This document shows, in pieces, positions 8,650 to 16,730 of a stretch of DNA of 64,000 bases. The position numbers were made by a program, and so were the translations under genes. Numbering within the stretch: position 1 is the first letter of the stretch; the number at the start of each line of letters is the position of its first letter. Under the pieces are notes generated by a model. That model was not told where the DNA came from. It saw nothing but the letters and a program-made list of their open reading frames with translations, and did not search any database. Source of the DNA: Bacteroidia bacterium. GTDB taxonomy: Bacteria > Bacteroidota > Bacteroidia > B-17B0 > Aurantibacillaceae. Where the stretch lies: NCBI GenBank assembly GCA_016787895.1, contig JAEUTN010000010.1, forward strand, positions 1 through 64,000, read 5' to 3'.

Positions 8650-9063
8650 ATGACAACAACAACTAAAACTTCAAAAGCAATGCACATCTCTTTATGGGTA
8701 GTGCAAGCATTATTAGCCGCTATGTTCCTTATGTCAGGTTTTATGAAAGCATCCATGCCTGTCGAAAAACTTTCTGCAATGCTACCTTGGGCTACTTCAG
8801 TTCCGGTTGCTTTAATTAAATTCATTGGTCTAAGTGAATTACTTGGCGGTTTGGGATTAATCCTTCCCTCTTTGCTTCGCTTCAAACCAACATTAACTAT
8901 TTGGGCTGGGTTGGGTTTAGCCACAATTATGCTACTTGCGATTCCCTTTCACATTTCAAGGGGTGAAACACCATTGATTGGTATGAACGCAATGTTTATG
9001 ATATTGTCACTATTTGTAGCATGGGGCAGAAGCAAAAAAGCACCTATTTTACCAAAATCTTAA
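8650..9063 (+). CDS. DoxX-family membrane protein
   Basis: The 137-residue protein has four transmembrane helices with the DoxX pattern. The first segment, ALLAAMFLMSGFMKA, is followed by FIGLSELLGGLGLILP and IPFHISRGE. DoxX-type proteins, including Bacillus MhqP and CatD, often accompany dioxygenases in quinone or electrophile resistance. It starts 2 bp after the previous stop and ends 4 bp before the VOC gene, a tight operon arrangement. Confidence 0.88.
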   Translation: MTTTTKTSKAMHISLWVVQALLAAMFLMSGFMKASMPVEKLSAMLPWATSVPVALIKFIGLSELLGGLGLILPSLLRFKPTLTIWAGLGLATIMLLAIPFHISRGETPLIGMNAMFMILSLFVAWGRSKKAPILPKS

Positions 9064-9067
9064 ACTC

Positions 9068-10042
9068 ATGAAACGCAAGCAATTCATTAAAAGTATTCTA
9101 GGAACTACACTGTTATTATCTATGGACGGTATATCAACAATAGCAAATGCTATCACGCTGCAAAATGCAAAAAATGCTAACAAGTCAGATGAAATAGCCT
9201 CTTTTGGAACTGTTCATCTGAACAATACATCAATTGAAAAAGCCATTACGTTTTGGACAAAAGTAATTGGTATGAAGTTGAGAAGTCAATCGAATTCAGT
9301 AGCTGAATTTGGCACAGAAAATAAGACCTTGGTGGTGGTTCATCAAACAGCTAAATCTGCATTCAAGGAGGGTTATAGTGGTTTATACCATTTTGCCATT
9401 CACCTTGCTACTAAACAAGAATTGGCTAAGGCAATTTATCGCTTGCAACAAAATAAGTACTCTTTTTCTCCCATAGACCACACCATGACACAATCGCTGT
9501 ATCTGACAGATTATGATAATGTAATGGTTGAATTAGCGTTAGAAACACCAGAGCGCTTTAAAAGAGTAATTACAGAAGGTGGGCTTTTTATGGAAGACAC
9601 CGATGGAACAGTAAGAGGCGCTTCTGCACCACTAGATACAGAAGAAATTCTTAAATGTCTTGCTGAAAAAGACTTGAGTAAAATCATTAGTGACGATGCA
9701 AAAATCGGTCATATTCATTTTTATGCCAAAGATGTAAATGAGAATAATAACTTTTACAAACAGTTAGGATTTAAGCAGTCTAATTATTTTCCAAATTACA
9801 AATTTGCTGACCTCGGAGCTGGTTCATCATACACACATCGAATAGCAATGAATTCCTGGCATGGTAATAACAAGCCTCTGGCACCATCTACCAATGCAGG
9901 GTTAAAGCATTATCATATTGTTTTCAAATCTAAAGAGCAACTTTTAAAGTCTATTAAGGCAATTGATAATGTACAGGAAAAAGAAGGTAATTATTGGGCA
10001 ACCGATCCTACAGGAGTTGAGATATTCCTCTCAAATAATTAA
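9068..10042 (+). CDS. Exported two-domain VOC (glyoxalase/extradiol dioxygenase-like) protein
   Basis: The 324-residue protein starts MKRKQFIKSILGTTLLLSM, a signal or twin-arginine-like leader. Two vicinal-oxygen-chelate domains follow (about 40-165 and 210-324). The second shows the usual ligand spacing: His in IGHIHFYAKD, His in LKHYHIVFKS, Glu in TGVEIFLS. Tandem VOC proteins such as Bacillus MhqO are hydroquinone ring-cleaving dioxygenases. The flanking DoxX and hydrolase genes match that context, so aromatic or quinone detoxification is a reasonable inference. The leader, unusual for MhqO-type enzymes, implies action outside the cytosol. Confidence 0.82.
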   Translation: MKRKQFIKSILGTTLLLSMDGISTIANAITLQNAKNANKSDEIASFGTVHLNNTSIEKAITFWTKVIGMKLRSQSNSVAEFGTENKTLVVVHQTAKSAFKEGYSGLYHFAIHLATKQELAKAIYRLQQNKYSFSPIDHTMTQSLYLTDYDNVMVELALETPERFKRVITEGGLFMEDTDGTVRGASAPLDTEEILKCLAEKDLSKIISDDAKIGHIHFYAKDVNENNNFYKQLGFKQSNYFPNYKFADLGAGSSYTHRIAMNSWHGNNKPLAPSTNAGLKHYHIVFKSKEQLLKSIKAIDNVQEKEGNYWATDPTGVEIFLSNN

Positions 10043-10056
10043 TAAGCAACAATCTT

Positions 10057-10788
10057 ATGCTACAAAAAATAGTTTTAATACTCGCTATTCAGTTTTCTAT
10101 TATGATTAGTTGCAAGTCTCAAAACAACAATAACTCAATGACAACTGATACATCATTACAATATATCATTCGACAAAGCAAAGACAAAAATGTAAGCGCT
10201 CATTTATTGGTGCTCCTACATGGACATGGTAGCAATGAAAATGATCTGTTCTCATTTAGTTCACAAATTCCGGAAAACTGGATAGTAGTCTCTGTTCGTG
10301 CTCCCTATACGTTAGGCGAAAACAGTTACCGATGGTATGATGTGAAAATGGTAAATGAAAAAATTGTCGTTAATATTGAAGAAGAAGAAAAAAGCAAAAT
10401 AAAATTAATGCAGTTAATTTCTGAAATAACCCAAAAGTATAATGTAGATAGCAAAAAAATTATTGTTGCAGGATTTAGCCAGGGAGCGAATATGGCTTCA
10501 TCTGTTAGCTTAACAAAGCCTGAAAAAATAGCGGGCTTCGGTGTTTTTAGTGGGCGTTTTGTTAATCAATTAAAACCCTACATAAGCTCTTCTGTTTCCC
10601 TGAAATCATTGAAGTGTTTTCTTGCTCATGGGAATAAAGATAATATGTTACCGATATCGTATGCCAGGGAAAATCAGCAGATGCTCCAAAGCCTTGGCAT
10701 TTCGGTAACTTTTTCAGAAGATGTAGTTGCTCACTCTATCTCGCCAAAACAGTTTGGTGAATTTCTTCAATGGTTAGATCAATTTTAA
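10057..10788 (+). CDS. Lipoprotein alpha/beta hydrolase (phospholipase/carboxylesterase family)
   Basis: The 243-residue protein carries a lipobox (IMISC, Cys about residue 19), so it is probably a membrane-anchored lipoprotein. The hydrolase core shows VLLHGHGSNENDLF, the nucleophile elbow GFSQGAN, an acid in AHGNKDNMLP and the histidine in VVAHSISPKQ, completing the Ser-Asp-His triad. It resembles MhqD/YodD hydrolases that act beside hydroquinone dioxygenases. It lies 14 bp after the VOC gene in the same operon. Confidence 0.88.
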   Translation: MLQKIVLILAIQFSIMISCKSQNNNNSMTTDTSLQYIIRQSKDKNVSAHLLVLLHGHGSNENDLFSFSSQIPENWIVVSVRAPYTLGENSYRWYDVKMVNEKIVVNIEEEEKSKIKLMQLISEITQKYNVDSKKIIVAGFSQGANMASSVSLTKPEKIAGFGVFSGRFVNQLKPYISSSVSLKSLKCFLAHGNKDNMLPISYARENQQMLQSLGISVTFSEDVVAHSISPKQFGEFLQWLDQF

Positions 10789-10800
10789 ACAACACATCAA

Positions 10801-11403
10801 ATGAGTGATTTAGATTTTGAAAAGCTTTTGGCAAGAAATACAGAACATTTATCAAAACTTCATGATATTGTTCAGCAAACATTAATGGAGGAAGAATCTT
10901 TAGTTAATAAGTTATTGCATCCGGAAAAAGAGACATTAACCTTTTCAGAAAATCTCTCAGACAGAATTGCGCGATTCGGAGGCAGTTGGAAATTCATAAT
11001 ACTTTTCTGCACCACCATGATTGGATGGATAATTTTCAATATTGTTTCACCATTTAAAATTGATAGTTACCCTTTTACATTTCTTAATTTATTGTTGAGT
11101 TGTGTAGCCGCACTTCAAGCCCCAATTATTATGATGAGCCAAAATAGACAATCGGAAAAGGACAGATTGAAAACGGACAACGACTATATGATTAACCTTA
11201 AGGCAGAGTTGGAAATCAGATCACTACATCAAAAAATAAACATTATGATGCAAGATCAGTCTAAAACAATTCTTGAATCGCAGTCAATGCAAGTTCAACA
11301 CATGAATGAAATTTCAGAAAAGGCATTTAAGATTAACAAAAGACAAACTGAGGTAATAGAGGAGTTGATCATAAAAGTAAATTTACTTTCTGTAAAATCA
11401 TAG
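10801..11403 (+). CDS. DUF1003 membrane protein
   Basis: The 200-residue protein has an N-terminal soluble segment. The DUF1003 core (about residues 52-125) contains SDRIARFGGSWKFIILF, two transmembrane helices (TTMIGWIIFNIV, YPFTFLNLLLSCVAALQAP) and IIMMSQNRQSEKDR. A long charged C-terminal region, probably coiled coil, follows. Function is unknown. It is the last gene of the operon and begins 12 bp after the hydrolase. Confidence 0.9.
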   Translation: MSDLDFEKLLARNTEHLSKLHDIVQQTLMEEESLVNKLLHPEKETLTFSENLSDRIARFGGSWKFIILFCTTMIGWIIFNIVSPFKIDSYPFTFLNLLLSCVAALQAPIIMMSQNRQSEKDRLKTDNDYMINLKAELEIRSLHQKINIMMQDQSKTILESQSMQVQHMNEISEKAFKINKRQTEVIEELIIKVNLLSVKS

Positions 11404-11834
11404 AAGTTGTAAGTAAATTAAATATTTCATTAACATAGCTTTAAATTTTTAGCGATTATGACACAAATAAATTCTAATTGTGACGAAATAGGTGGGAAAT
11501 TAGTACGCAGACTGTGTTTGATCACCATTACCAGCACAGCGGACAACGGCAAGACTTATCTGCCGCTCATTTTGCAAGCACTTGTGTCGCTTTAAAACCA
11601 AGGCATATAATTTATTTGGCGCCACAAAAGCTTGCAAAATCTCCCGCCCGCCTGTGTGTATCGAACTGTGTGTAAAAAGCCGACGCAAAAATATTTTAAA
11701 AAGGGGACGGTATAAAAAGGACATTTGGAAAGCTGCTTTCCTCCCCAATAAATCCCGACATTAAAACAATTAAGCACGACAAAAAATATGCGGACACTTA
11801 ACCAGTCGCGTAATCTGTGTGCGCCCCTACTAGG
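11404..11834 (+). other. Non-coding right flank of the giant cassette
   Basis: These 431 bp hold no supported gene. They contain an attC-like hairpin at 11568-11641 described separately. Composition shifts from AT-rich genic sequence to the GC- and GAC-rich style of the array at about 11500. Confidence 0.5.
11568..11641 (+). repeat. attC-like hairpin without core boxes
   Basis: Arms ATTTTGCAAGC-ACTTGTGTCGC and GGCGCCACAA-AA-GCTTGCAAAAT enclose about 27 nt. The arms look like an attC, but neither a flanking TAAC nor a GTTA box is present, so it may be a decayed site. Confidence 0.45.
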
Positions 11835-11930
11835 TGGTAACACCAAGCAAGCGTAATTTTTTGTGTGTTAACGTTCAAATGTATAACTTGGACAAGCAAA
11901 AAACTAACGCTTGCTTGGAAACCGTTATGT
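11835..11930 (+). repeat. attC site 10 (compact type, 96 bp)
   Basis: It has arms ACCAAGCAAGCGT / ACGCTTGCTTGG. The left box is TGGTAAC at 11835 and the core is GTTATGT at 11924. It shares the ACCAAGCAAG arm start with attC 12 and 23. Confidence 0.85.
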
Positions 11931-11967
11931 GCAAGCCGGGCTGAACCGAACAGACATATCAAAAATA

Positions 11968-12501
11968 TTGAAGAGTTTATTTACAATTTTGTTTTATCTG
12001 ATGATTACCGTCCTAAAAGCACAGGACACAACTTTCTTTTCAAATGGTAGACCAGAAAAAATTCTGGTATTTGATCGAAACAACCAGAAAACGGGAACCT
12101 GGATATGGTATAACGAAAATGGGGACACTAGTAGTCTCAAGCTTCACGATGAAAAGGGAAATATTAAAGAATGGAGACAATATTTTCCTAGCGGAAAAAT
12201 TAGATTCATAATTATTTCTCAAAATAACATTCCCACAAGTCAGAAAATGTTCTATGAAAACGGGCAACTTGACTATATTCTAAACTATGACAGCACGGGA
12301 GCTAAGACTGGAGAATGGAAGCAATATTATCAAAACGGACAATTGTATGAGGTTGGCAGTTATAAAAGAGGAGAAGAAGTTGGTGAGTGGAGACGTTATC
12401 ATCAAAATGGACAAATAGCTGAAGTTGGAAAGTATGAAAACGGTTTAGAAGTTGGTGAATGGAAATATTATGACAAGAGTGGGAAATTGAAATCAAGATG
12501 A
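11968..12501 (+). CDS. YwqK/MORN-repeat-like secreted protein (cassette 10)
   Basis: I infer a TTG start at 11968, because it gives a clean signal peptide (KSLFTILFYLMITVLKAQ). A GTG at 11929 on the cassette core is the alternative. The 177-residue product contains at least four repeats of about 23 residues with the motif TGEWKQYYQNGQLYEVGSYK, typical of MORN-like YwqK-family proteins, which are annotated as antitoxin or immunity components in some bacteria. Repeat boundaries lie at about residues 30, 75, 115 and 138. No toxin gene is in this cassette. Confidence 0.75.
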   Translation: MKSLFTILFYLMITVLKAQDTTFFSNGRPEKILVFDRNNQKTGTWIWYNENGDTSSLKLHDEKGNIKEWRQYFPSGKIRFIIISQNNIPTSQKMFYENGQLDYILNYDSTGAKTGEWKQYYQNGQLYEVGSYKRGEEVGEWRRYHQNGQIAEVGKYENGLEVGEWKYYDKSGKLKSR

Positions 12502-12525
12502 TTAAATCTTTCGATACCGGCCAGC

Positions 12526-12720
12526 ACATAACAGCCGCTAGCCGGCCAGCCCGGACGGAGGCAGTTTCTGAGTATGCAAACGCTGTTTAAATTAAGGCGT
12601 GCTTCGCACAAGGACATTGTTGCGCGTTTGCTTCAAATATTTTAATTTCACGGTAGACAGACGGACGTTTTAGCAGCTAAAGTTCTCGTAAGGAGGGCGG
12701 CTAGCGGCCAAACGTTATGC
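12526..12720 (+). repeat. attC site 11 (type III)
   Basis: It begins AACAGCCGCTAGCCGGCCAG and its right arm is GCGGCTAGCGGCC. The core is GTTATGC at 12714. It is nearly identical to attC 18. Confidence 0.88.
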
Positions 12721-13061
12721 GAAACCAAGCCAACGGACATTAATTTAAAAAAGGACGCGCACAGCGACAGCACTCGCCGACAAAACAAACCTCGGTTAGA
12801 CATCACAACGCTCAAGGACTTCAACTCAATAATTTCTCGGTAAGTTTGTTTTGCGGCCGGACCGCGCATCAGCCGCACAGGCAGACATCAAACAATTAAA
12901 TCTCGCTTCGACAGGCCGACGCGCACAAGCGGACCGCACGAAATCAACTTCAGGTTTTGGGTTTTCCGGACAAAATTAACCTTGACATTCGTAAATAAAT
13001 TCCTCTAAATAACAGGGTGACGTCGGGACGTCACCCAAAACCTGGCTTGGCATCGCATAAC
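12714..13061 (+). ncRNA. Candidate structured RNA, ORF-less cassette copy A (cassette 11)
   Basis: There is no credible ORF in this cassette, yet a second cassette (20532-20896) is homologous along its length. Conserved stems are: cassette ends 12714-12731/13044-13061; CAAAACAAAC 12781-12790 with GTTTGTTTTG 12844-12853; CAGGTTTT 12951-12958 with AAAACCTG 13037-13044; and hairpin GGGTGACG 13015-13022 with CGTCACCC 13029-13036 around TCGGGA. Two stems show compensatory changes between the copies. Conserved single-stranded blocks include CTCGGTAAG and CGCTTCGACAGGCC. A function as RNA or as folded DNA cannot be separated from sequence alone. Confidence 0.6.
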
Positions 13062-13168
13062 ACCAAGCAAGGCTTATGCCGCGCATTTCGGTCTTGTAGT
13101 TTCGGTCGGACATTCGTATATTTAAATATCTGGACGGCGGCACAAGCCCTGCTTGGAAAACGTTATGT
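13055..13168 (+). repeat. attC site 12 (type IV, 114 bp)
   Basis: It has arms ACCAAGCAAGGCTTATGCCG / CGGCACAAGCCCTGCTTGG and core GTTATGT at 13162. It is nearly identical to attC 23, which ends the homologous ORF-less cassette. Confidence 0.9.
13094..13124 (+). promoter_or_regulatory. Promoter-like element inside attC 12
   Basis: TTG at 13094 is followed after 20 nt by TATATTTA at 13117-13124. It faces the lipoprotein gene at 13184. Confidence 0.5.
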
Positions 13169-13183
13169 GCAATAGTTCTGGAC

Positions 13184-13651
13184 ATGGGAACATTATTTAG
13201 AATTTTTATCATGGCGGTGTTGGTTGGACAATTTTCTTGTACTAACCAAGGACAATCGGAAAAAAATTCAGAGACATTATCGCCGGACTCCAGACAGAGT
13301 TCAAAACCATCTGACCAGTTGCCTGTTGAAAATCGAATCGATACCGTCTTTATTGCTCTTCAAGGAGACTGGAAAATGACACGAAAATACTCACCTTCCG
13401 GAAAGACCATTCAGACAGACGATGCAATAATAATTACAGTACGAGACTCCCTTGTGCTCAAGAGCGTCGGAAATAAGATTATTTGGGCTGATACCTTATT
13501 TCGACATTTCTATCATGACAGTATATCTGAGTTTTATCCAAAGACAGAAAATAGGTCTGGACTTCTATTTGACGAGAGACATCCTAAAAAATTAACGCTA
13601 CTATATGGTAAAGGTGACCTCGGCGGAGAGGACTACTTAAAGATTGAATGA
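13184..13651 (+). CDS. Lipoprotein of unknown function (cassette 12)
   Basis: The 155-residue product has a lipoprotein signal, MGTLFRIFIMAVLVGQFSC, with the lipobox cysteine at residue 19. A Ser/Gln-rich linker follows, then a compact domain beginning LQGDWKMTRKYSPSGK, reminiscent of lipocalin-like domains that start with a G-x-W motif. Similar G-W starts occur in cassettes 18 and 25. The protein is probably anchored in the inner or outer membrane, and no ligand can be proposed. Confidence 0.7.
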   Translation: MGTLFRIFIMAVLVGQFSCTNQGQSEKNSETLSPDSRQSSKPSDQLPVENRIDTVFIALQGDWKMTRKYSPSGKTIQTDDAIIITVRDSLVLKSVGNKIIWADTLFRHFYHDSISEFYPKTENRSGLLFDERHPKKLTLLYGKGDLGGEDYLKIE

Positions 13652-13659
13652 ACTACTGC

Positions 13660-13879
13660 ACATAACAGCCAACTGGCGCCACCGGGACAGAGTGCAGCCA
13701 TACGTAAGCGCCGCCTGTTTTCAATAAGGTGCCTCCCCGACCCCACAAGCCTAAGCCAGTCGGCGGGACAGTAGTGGCGGCGGCGCACCAACTCTTTTAG
13801 CATTCGGACTATTTTTCTATCTTTAACTTCAGACTGGTTCTCCGTAAGCCGGCGAGCGCCAGTTGGCAAAACGTTATGC
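13660..13879 (+). repeat. attC site 13 (type I, interior c)
   Basis: It has type I arms. The interior has GTGCCTCCCCGACCCCACAA and GTCGGCGGGAC. The core is GTTATGC at 13873. Confidence 0.9.
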
Positions 13880-13885
13880 CCAATT

Positions 13886-14527
13886 ATGCAGGACATCGAT
13901 CTTAATATTCAGAAAATACTCGACAGGTACTCCGTCGTTATGACGGACATAAAAAAAAGGACAGAAGTAATTAACTTATATCTTCATAAAGGTCTGACAA
14001 CAGGTTATGTGGCGACTGACGTAGACGCGGTTGCATTACAGTTTAGAAAAATATTTGAACACATCGCACTATCATCCTTGGTTGCTCATAAAGAACAATA
14101 CGCAAAACAAAGAAAATCCTTCGCAACAGATTGGAAAGCAGACAAGATTATTAATACAATAGAAAAAATAAATCCTCACTTTTATCCTATTCCAACAAAA
14201 CAGGTGATTGGAAATAATGGAAAGGTGGAAAAAACAATTACAATAACAGAAGGTTTCTTGACTAAAAACGACCTAATAGAAGGGGTTAATATATGTGGTA
14301 ATATCCTTCATGCTGACAATCCGTTTTCTCCATATAAAGACTTTATTTTTGTGAAAAAACAGTTCCCCATATGGCAGACAAAAATAAGAACATTACTAAA
14401 TCATCATCAAGTACAATTGTACGATTCAAAATATCAAATCTGGTGCGTAATGCATGGTGCCTCGGAGGACAAAAATCTTAATGGACGGGTAAATGTGACA
14501 CTTATGAAGCTTGTAGGACAAGCATAA
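13886..14527 (+). CDS. Cytosolic protein of unknown function (cassette 13)
   Basis: ATG 13886 lies 13 nt from the attC 13 core. The 213-residue product has no signal peptide or membrane segment. It is mostly helical at the N-terminus (IQKILDRYSVVMTDIKKRTE), then has VALQFRKIFEHIALSSLVAH and a C-terminal WCVMHGASEDKNLNGRVNV. I do not recognise the family. The helical N-terminus with FRKIFEHIALSSL is reminiscent of HEPN/AbiV-like architectures, but the R-x4-6-H motif cannot be assigned with confidence. Confidence 0.65.
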   Translation: MQDIDLNIQKILDRYSVVMTDIKKRTEVINLYLHKGLTTGYVATDVDAVALQFRKIFEHIALSSLVAHKEQYAKQRKSFATDWKADKIINTIEKINPHFYPIPTKQVIGNNGKVEKTITITEGFLTKNDLIEGVNICGNILHADNPFSPYKDFIFVKKQFPIWQTKIRTLLNHHQVQLYDSKYQIWCVMHGASEDKNLNGRVNVTLMKLVGQA

Positions 14528-14531
14528 CTGG

Positions 14532-14751
14532 GCATAACAGCCAACTGGCGCCACCGGGACGAGAACAGCTTTTTCGTAAGCGCCGCCTGTTTTCAAGTAG
14601 GTGCCTCCCCGAACCCACAAGCCTAAGCCAGTCGGCGGGACAATAGTGGCGGCGGCGCATCAAACCTTTTAGCATCCGGACAAATTTTCTATCTTTAACA
14701 TCAGGCCAGCTTTCCGTCAGTCGGCGGACGCCAGTTGGCGAAACGTTAGGC
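14532..14751 (+). repeat. attC site 14 (type I, interior c)
   Basis: It has type I arms with the variant right arm GTCGGCGGACGCCAGTTGGC and the classical core GTTAGGC at 14745. Confidence 0.9.
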
Positions 14752-14812
14752 GTAATTTATGGACGCACAATAATTCTCCATAACTACCGTTCTGACATTA
14801 AATATCATAGCA

Positions 14813-15175
14813 ATGTTTAGACAGACTATTTGGACCATCGTAATTTTGCTAGTTCTTGTTTCATGCAAAAAAGAAAAGTTTCCGGACAAAGACAATTTAA
14901 TTAGTACATGGACAGAGCAAACGGACAATTCATTTAAGCATAAATTAGTTTTTGACACTGAGACAATGATTTTTCACAAATCAAACACTATTGACACATT
15001 TTCATATCGACTCGACAAAAAAAACAAACTCATTTTCTTGACATTAAAAAACAATTCTTCTATTGGTGAAAGCAGTCATGAAATCTTACATAATAAAAAA
15101 AGTAAGACACTCACTATTTTTGGACTTTTCCCGACCACTGATAAAGCTACCGAGACAAAATTCAATAAAGAATAA
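14813..15175 (+). CDS. Small lipoprotein (cassette 14)
   Basis: The 120-residue product begins MFRQTIWTIVILLVLVSCKK, with lipobox LVSC and the cysteine at residue 18. The remaining domain starts DNLISTWTEQTDNSFKHKLV, a pattern like small lipocalin-type or DUF-type beta-barrels (x-x-W-x-x, then F-x-x-x-x-M-x-F). No specific family can be named. The cassette ends 15 nt later at attC 15. Confidence 0.7.
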   Translation: MFRQTIWTIVILLVLVSCKKEKFPDKDNLISTWTEQTDNSFKHKLVFDTETMIFHKSNTIDTFSYRLDKKNKLIFLTLKNNSSIGESSHEILHNKKSKTLTIFGLFPTTDKATETKFNKE

Positions 15176-15180
15176 ACTAC

Positions 15181-15373
15181 GCCTAACAGCCAACTGGCGC
15201 CACCGGGACGAGAACAGCTTCTCGTAAGCAGGCCCTGTTTATTAAAGCGGCACCTTCGGTAGGACGTTGTGGCGGGCCTGCTCCTACTCTTTTAGCATTC
15301 GGACAAATTTTCTATCTTTAAATCCGACTGGTTCTCCGTATGCCGGCGAGCGCCAGTTGGCAAAACGTTAGCA
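15181..15373 (+). repeat. attC site 15 (type I, interior a)
   Basis: It has type I arms and left box GCCTAAC, a classical RYYYAAC form. The core is GTTAGCA at 15367. TATCTTTA is present. Confidence 0.9.
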
Positions 15374-15403
15374 CTAATTGCCGAGAATTCACGTTAATAA
15401 AAC

Positions 15404-15847
15404 ATGACGAGAAACAAAATAATTATTCTCAGCATATCCTTTCTGACAATCCTAACAATCTTAAATTATGGATCAATGTTCTATAACCAACTGACTGGTA
15501 ATCCCGGAACTTGGGTAGAATTTTATCAATTTAAGGAAACTGACAATTTGTTATCTGATATTTTATCGGTTAAGCAAAAAAACAAGCAAGTTTGTCCACC
15601 CAATGACACAATATTTAGCGAGGACAAAAATGGCTGGACTTATGTTCCCTTCTATAACGATAAAATTTATTATCATGTTTGGGTTCAAGGGACCACATTA
15701 GTATTTAGTGGTACATCGACAACATCAAATTATTTAGATGCTCAACGCATTAACCGTGACATGAGTTTTATAACTCGGCAACTTACATTAAAACGTTTTA
15801 AAAACATCGTACTTGACAAGTTAACTTTAAAACTTCCGGACAGCTAA
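15404..15847 (+). CDS. Membrane-anchored protein of unknown function (cassette 15)
   Basis: The 147-residue protein has one N-terminal hydrophobic segment (IIILSISFLTILTILNYGSM), acting as signal peptide or anchor, and an extracytoplasmic domain with WVEFYQFKETDNLL, GWTYVPFYNDKIYYHVWVQG and SGTSTTSNYLDAQR. The family is not recognised. Cassette start and end are complementary over GTTAGCACTA and the following TTGCCGA, one of the longest in the array. Confidence 0.65.
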   Translation: MTRNKIIILSISFLTILTILNYGSMFYNQLTGNPGTWVEFYQFKETDNLLSDILSVKQKNKQVCPPNDTIFSEDKNGWTYVPFYNDKIYYHVWVQGTTLVFSGTSTTSNYLDAQRINRDMSFITRQLTLKRFKNIVLDKLTLKLPDS

Positions 15848-15876
15848 GCAAGAGCTATCAGAATGTCGGCAACTAG

Positions 15877-16095
15877 TGCTAACAGCCAACTGGCGCCACC
15901 GGGACAAAATGCCGCTTCTCGTAAGCGCCGCCTGTTTTCAATAAGGTGCCTCCCCGACCCCACAAGCCTAAGCCAGTCGGCGGGACAGTAGTGGCGGCGG
16001 CGCGCCAACTCTTTTAGCATCCGGACAAATTTTCTATCTTTAGATCCGACTGGTTCTACGTATGCCGGCGAGCGCCAGTTGGCAAAACGTTACCA
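15877..16095 (+). repeat. attC site 16 (type I, interior c)
   Basis: It has type I arms, core GTTACCA at 16089 and TATCTTTA present. Confidence 0.9.
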
Positions 16096-16118
16096 CCAAT
16101 AGCCTCGGACTCTTAGTT

Positions 16119-16484
16119 ATGACCACGGACACTAATACGGACTCTTTCGATCAGGACTTCTGTTCTTTTCTCGAATATCATTTGAACCGGACTTTTGCAA
16201 ACTCCGCGGACGACGACATTCGAACAATTTGGTGCGATGGTATAAGTCCCGACGCTATTGTCAAGACAAAAAAGTACGTTAACGACAACCGAAGACTCCA
16301 GACAAGAGCCTGGATTGGAAAAGACGGACAAGACGAGTTCGATATGACTGTCGTTTTCGGTAAAATGGCATTGAGTAAATATGCCCGAGGACTTGATCTC
16401 AAGGACTGTATTCCGTCGGACACGTCGATGAATTGGGTCGACATTCATCTTGACAACAAAACCATTGAACTTCGGTTGGACTGA
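16119..16484 (+). CDS. Small cytosolic protein of unknown function (cassette 16)
   Basis: The start at ATG 16119 excludes an upstream in-frame ATG lying inside attC 16. The 121-residue product is acidic. It has CSFLEYHLNRTFANS near the N-terminus, TIWCDGISPD, and ARGLDLKDCIPSDTSMNWVD at the C-terminus. No signal, helix or known motif is visible. Asp codons are mostly GAC. The family is unknown. Confidence 0.62.
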   Translation: MTTDTNTDSFDQDFCSFLEYHLNRTFANSADDDIRTIWCDGISPDAIVKTKKYVNDNRRLQTRAWIGKDGQDEFDMTVVFGKMALSKYARGLDLKDCIPSDTSMNWVDIHLDNKTIELRLD

Positions 16485-16526
16485 CGATTTGGACTTCACT
16501 TCAAAATTATTGATCTCGGCTACTGG

Positions 16527-16720
16527 TGGTAACAGCCAACTGGCGCCACCGGGACAAAATACAGCTTCTCGTAAGCGCCGCCTGTTTTAAATTAAGGTCG
16601 CTACGCGGGGACAATAGTGGCGGCGGCGCATCAACTCTTTTAACATCCGGACAAATTTTCTATCTTTAAATCCGACTGGTCTCCGTAAGCCGGCGAGCGC
16701 CAGTTGGCCAAACGTTACCT
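16527..16720 (+). repeat. attC site 17 (type I, interior b)
   Basis: It has type I arms, interior b, and core GTTACCT at 16714. Confidence 0.9.
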
Positions 16721-16730
16721 GCAATGCGAC

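Larger units (their letters stand above)
6194..11924 (+). mobile_element. Giant eight-gene cassette (cassette 9)
   Basis: No complete attC occurs between attC 9 and attC 10. The start GTTACCACC at 6193 and the end GGTGGTAAC at 11833 are reverse complements, so the interval behaves as one cassette of about 5.7 kb. The flanks (6200-6614 and 11404-11834) have cassette-like GAC-rich composition. The gene block between them uses GAT freely and looks like ordinary chromosome, so it may have been inserted into an older non-coding cassette. The start ACCACCAAT is common here (cassettes 16 and 20 share it), so deletion between two cassettes is an alternative. Confidence 0.7.

Noticed and set aside
12648..13212. 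Short ORFs in ORF-less cassette A
   Set aside because: They do not correspond to reading frames in homologous cassette B, while the stems do.
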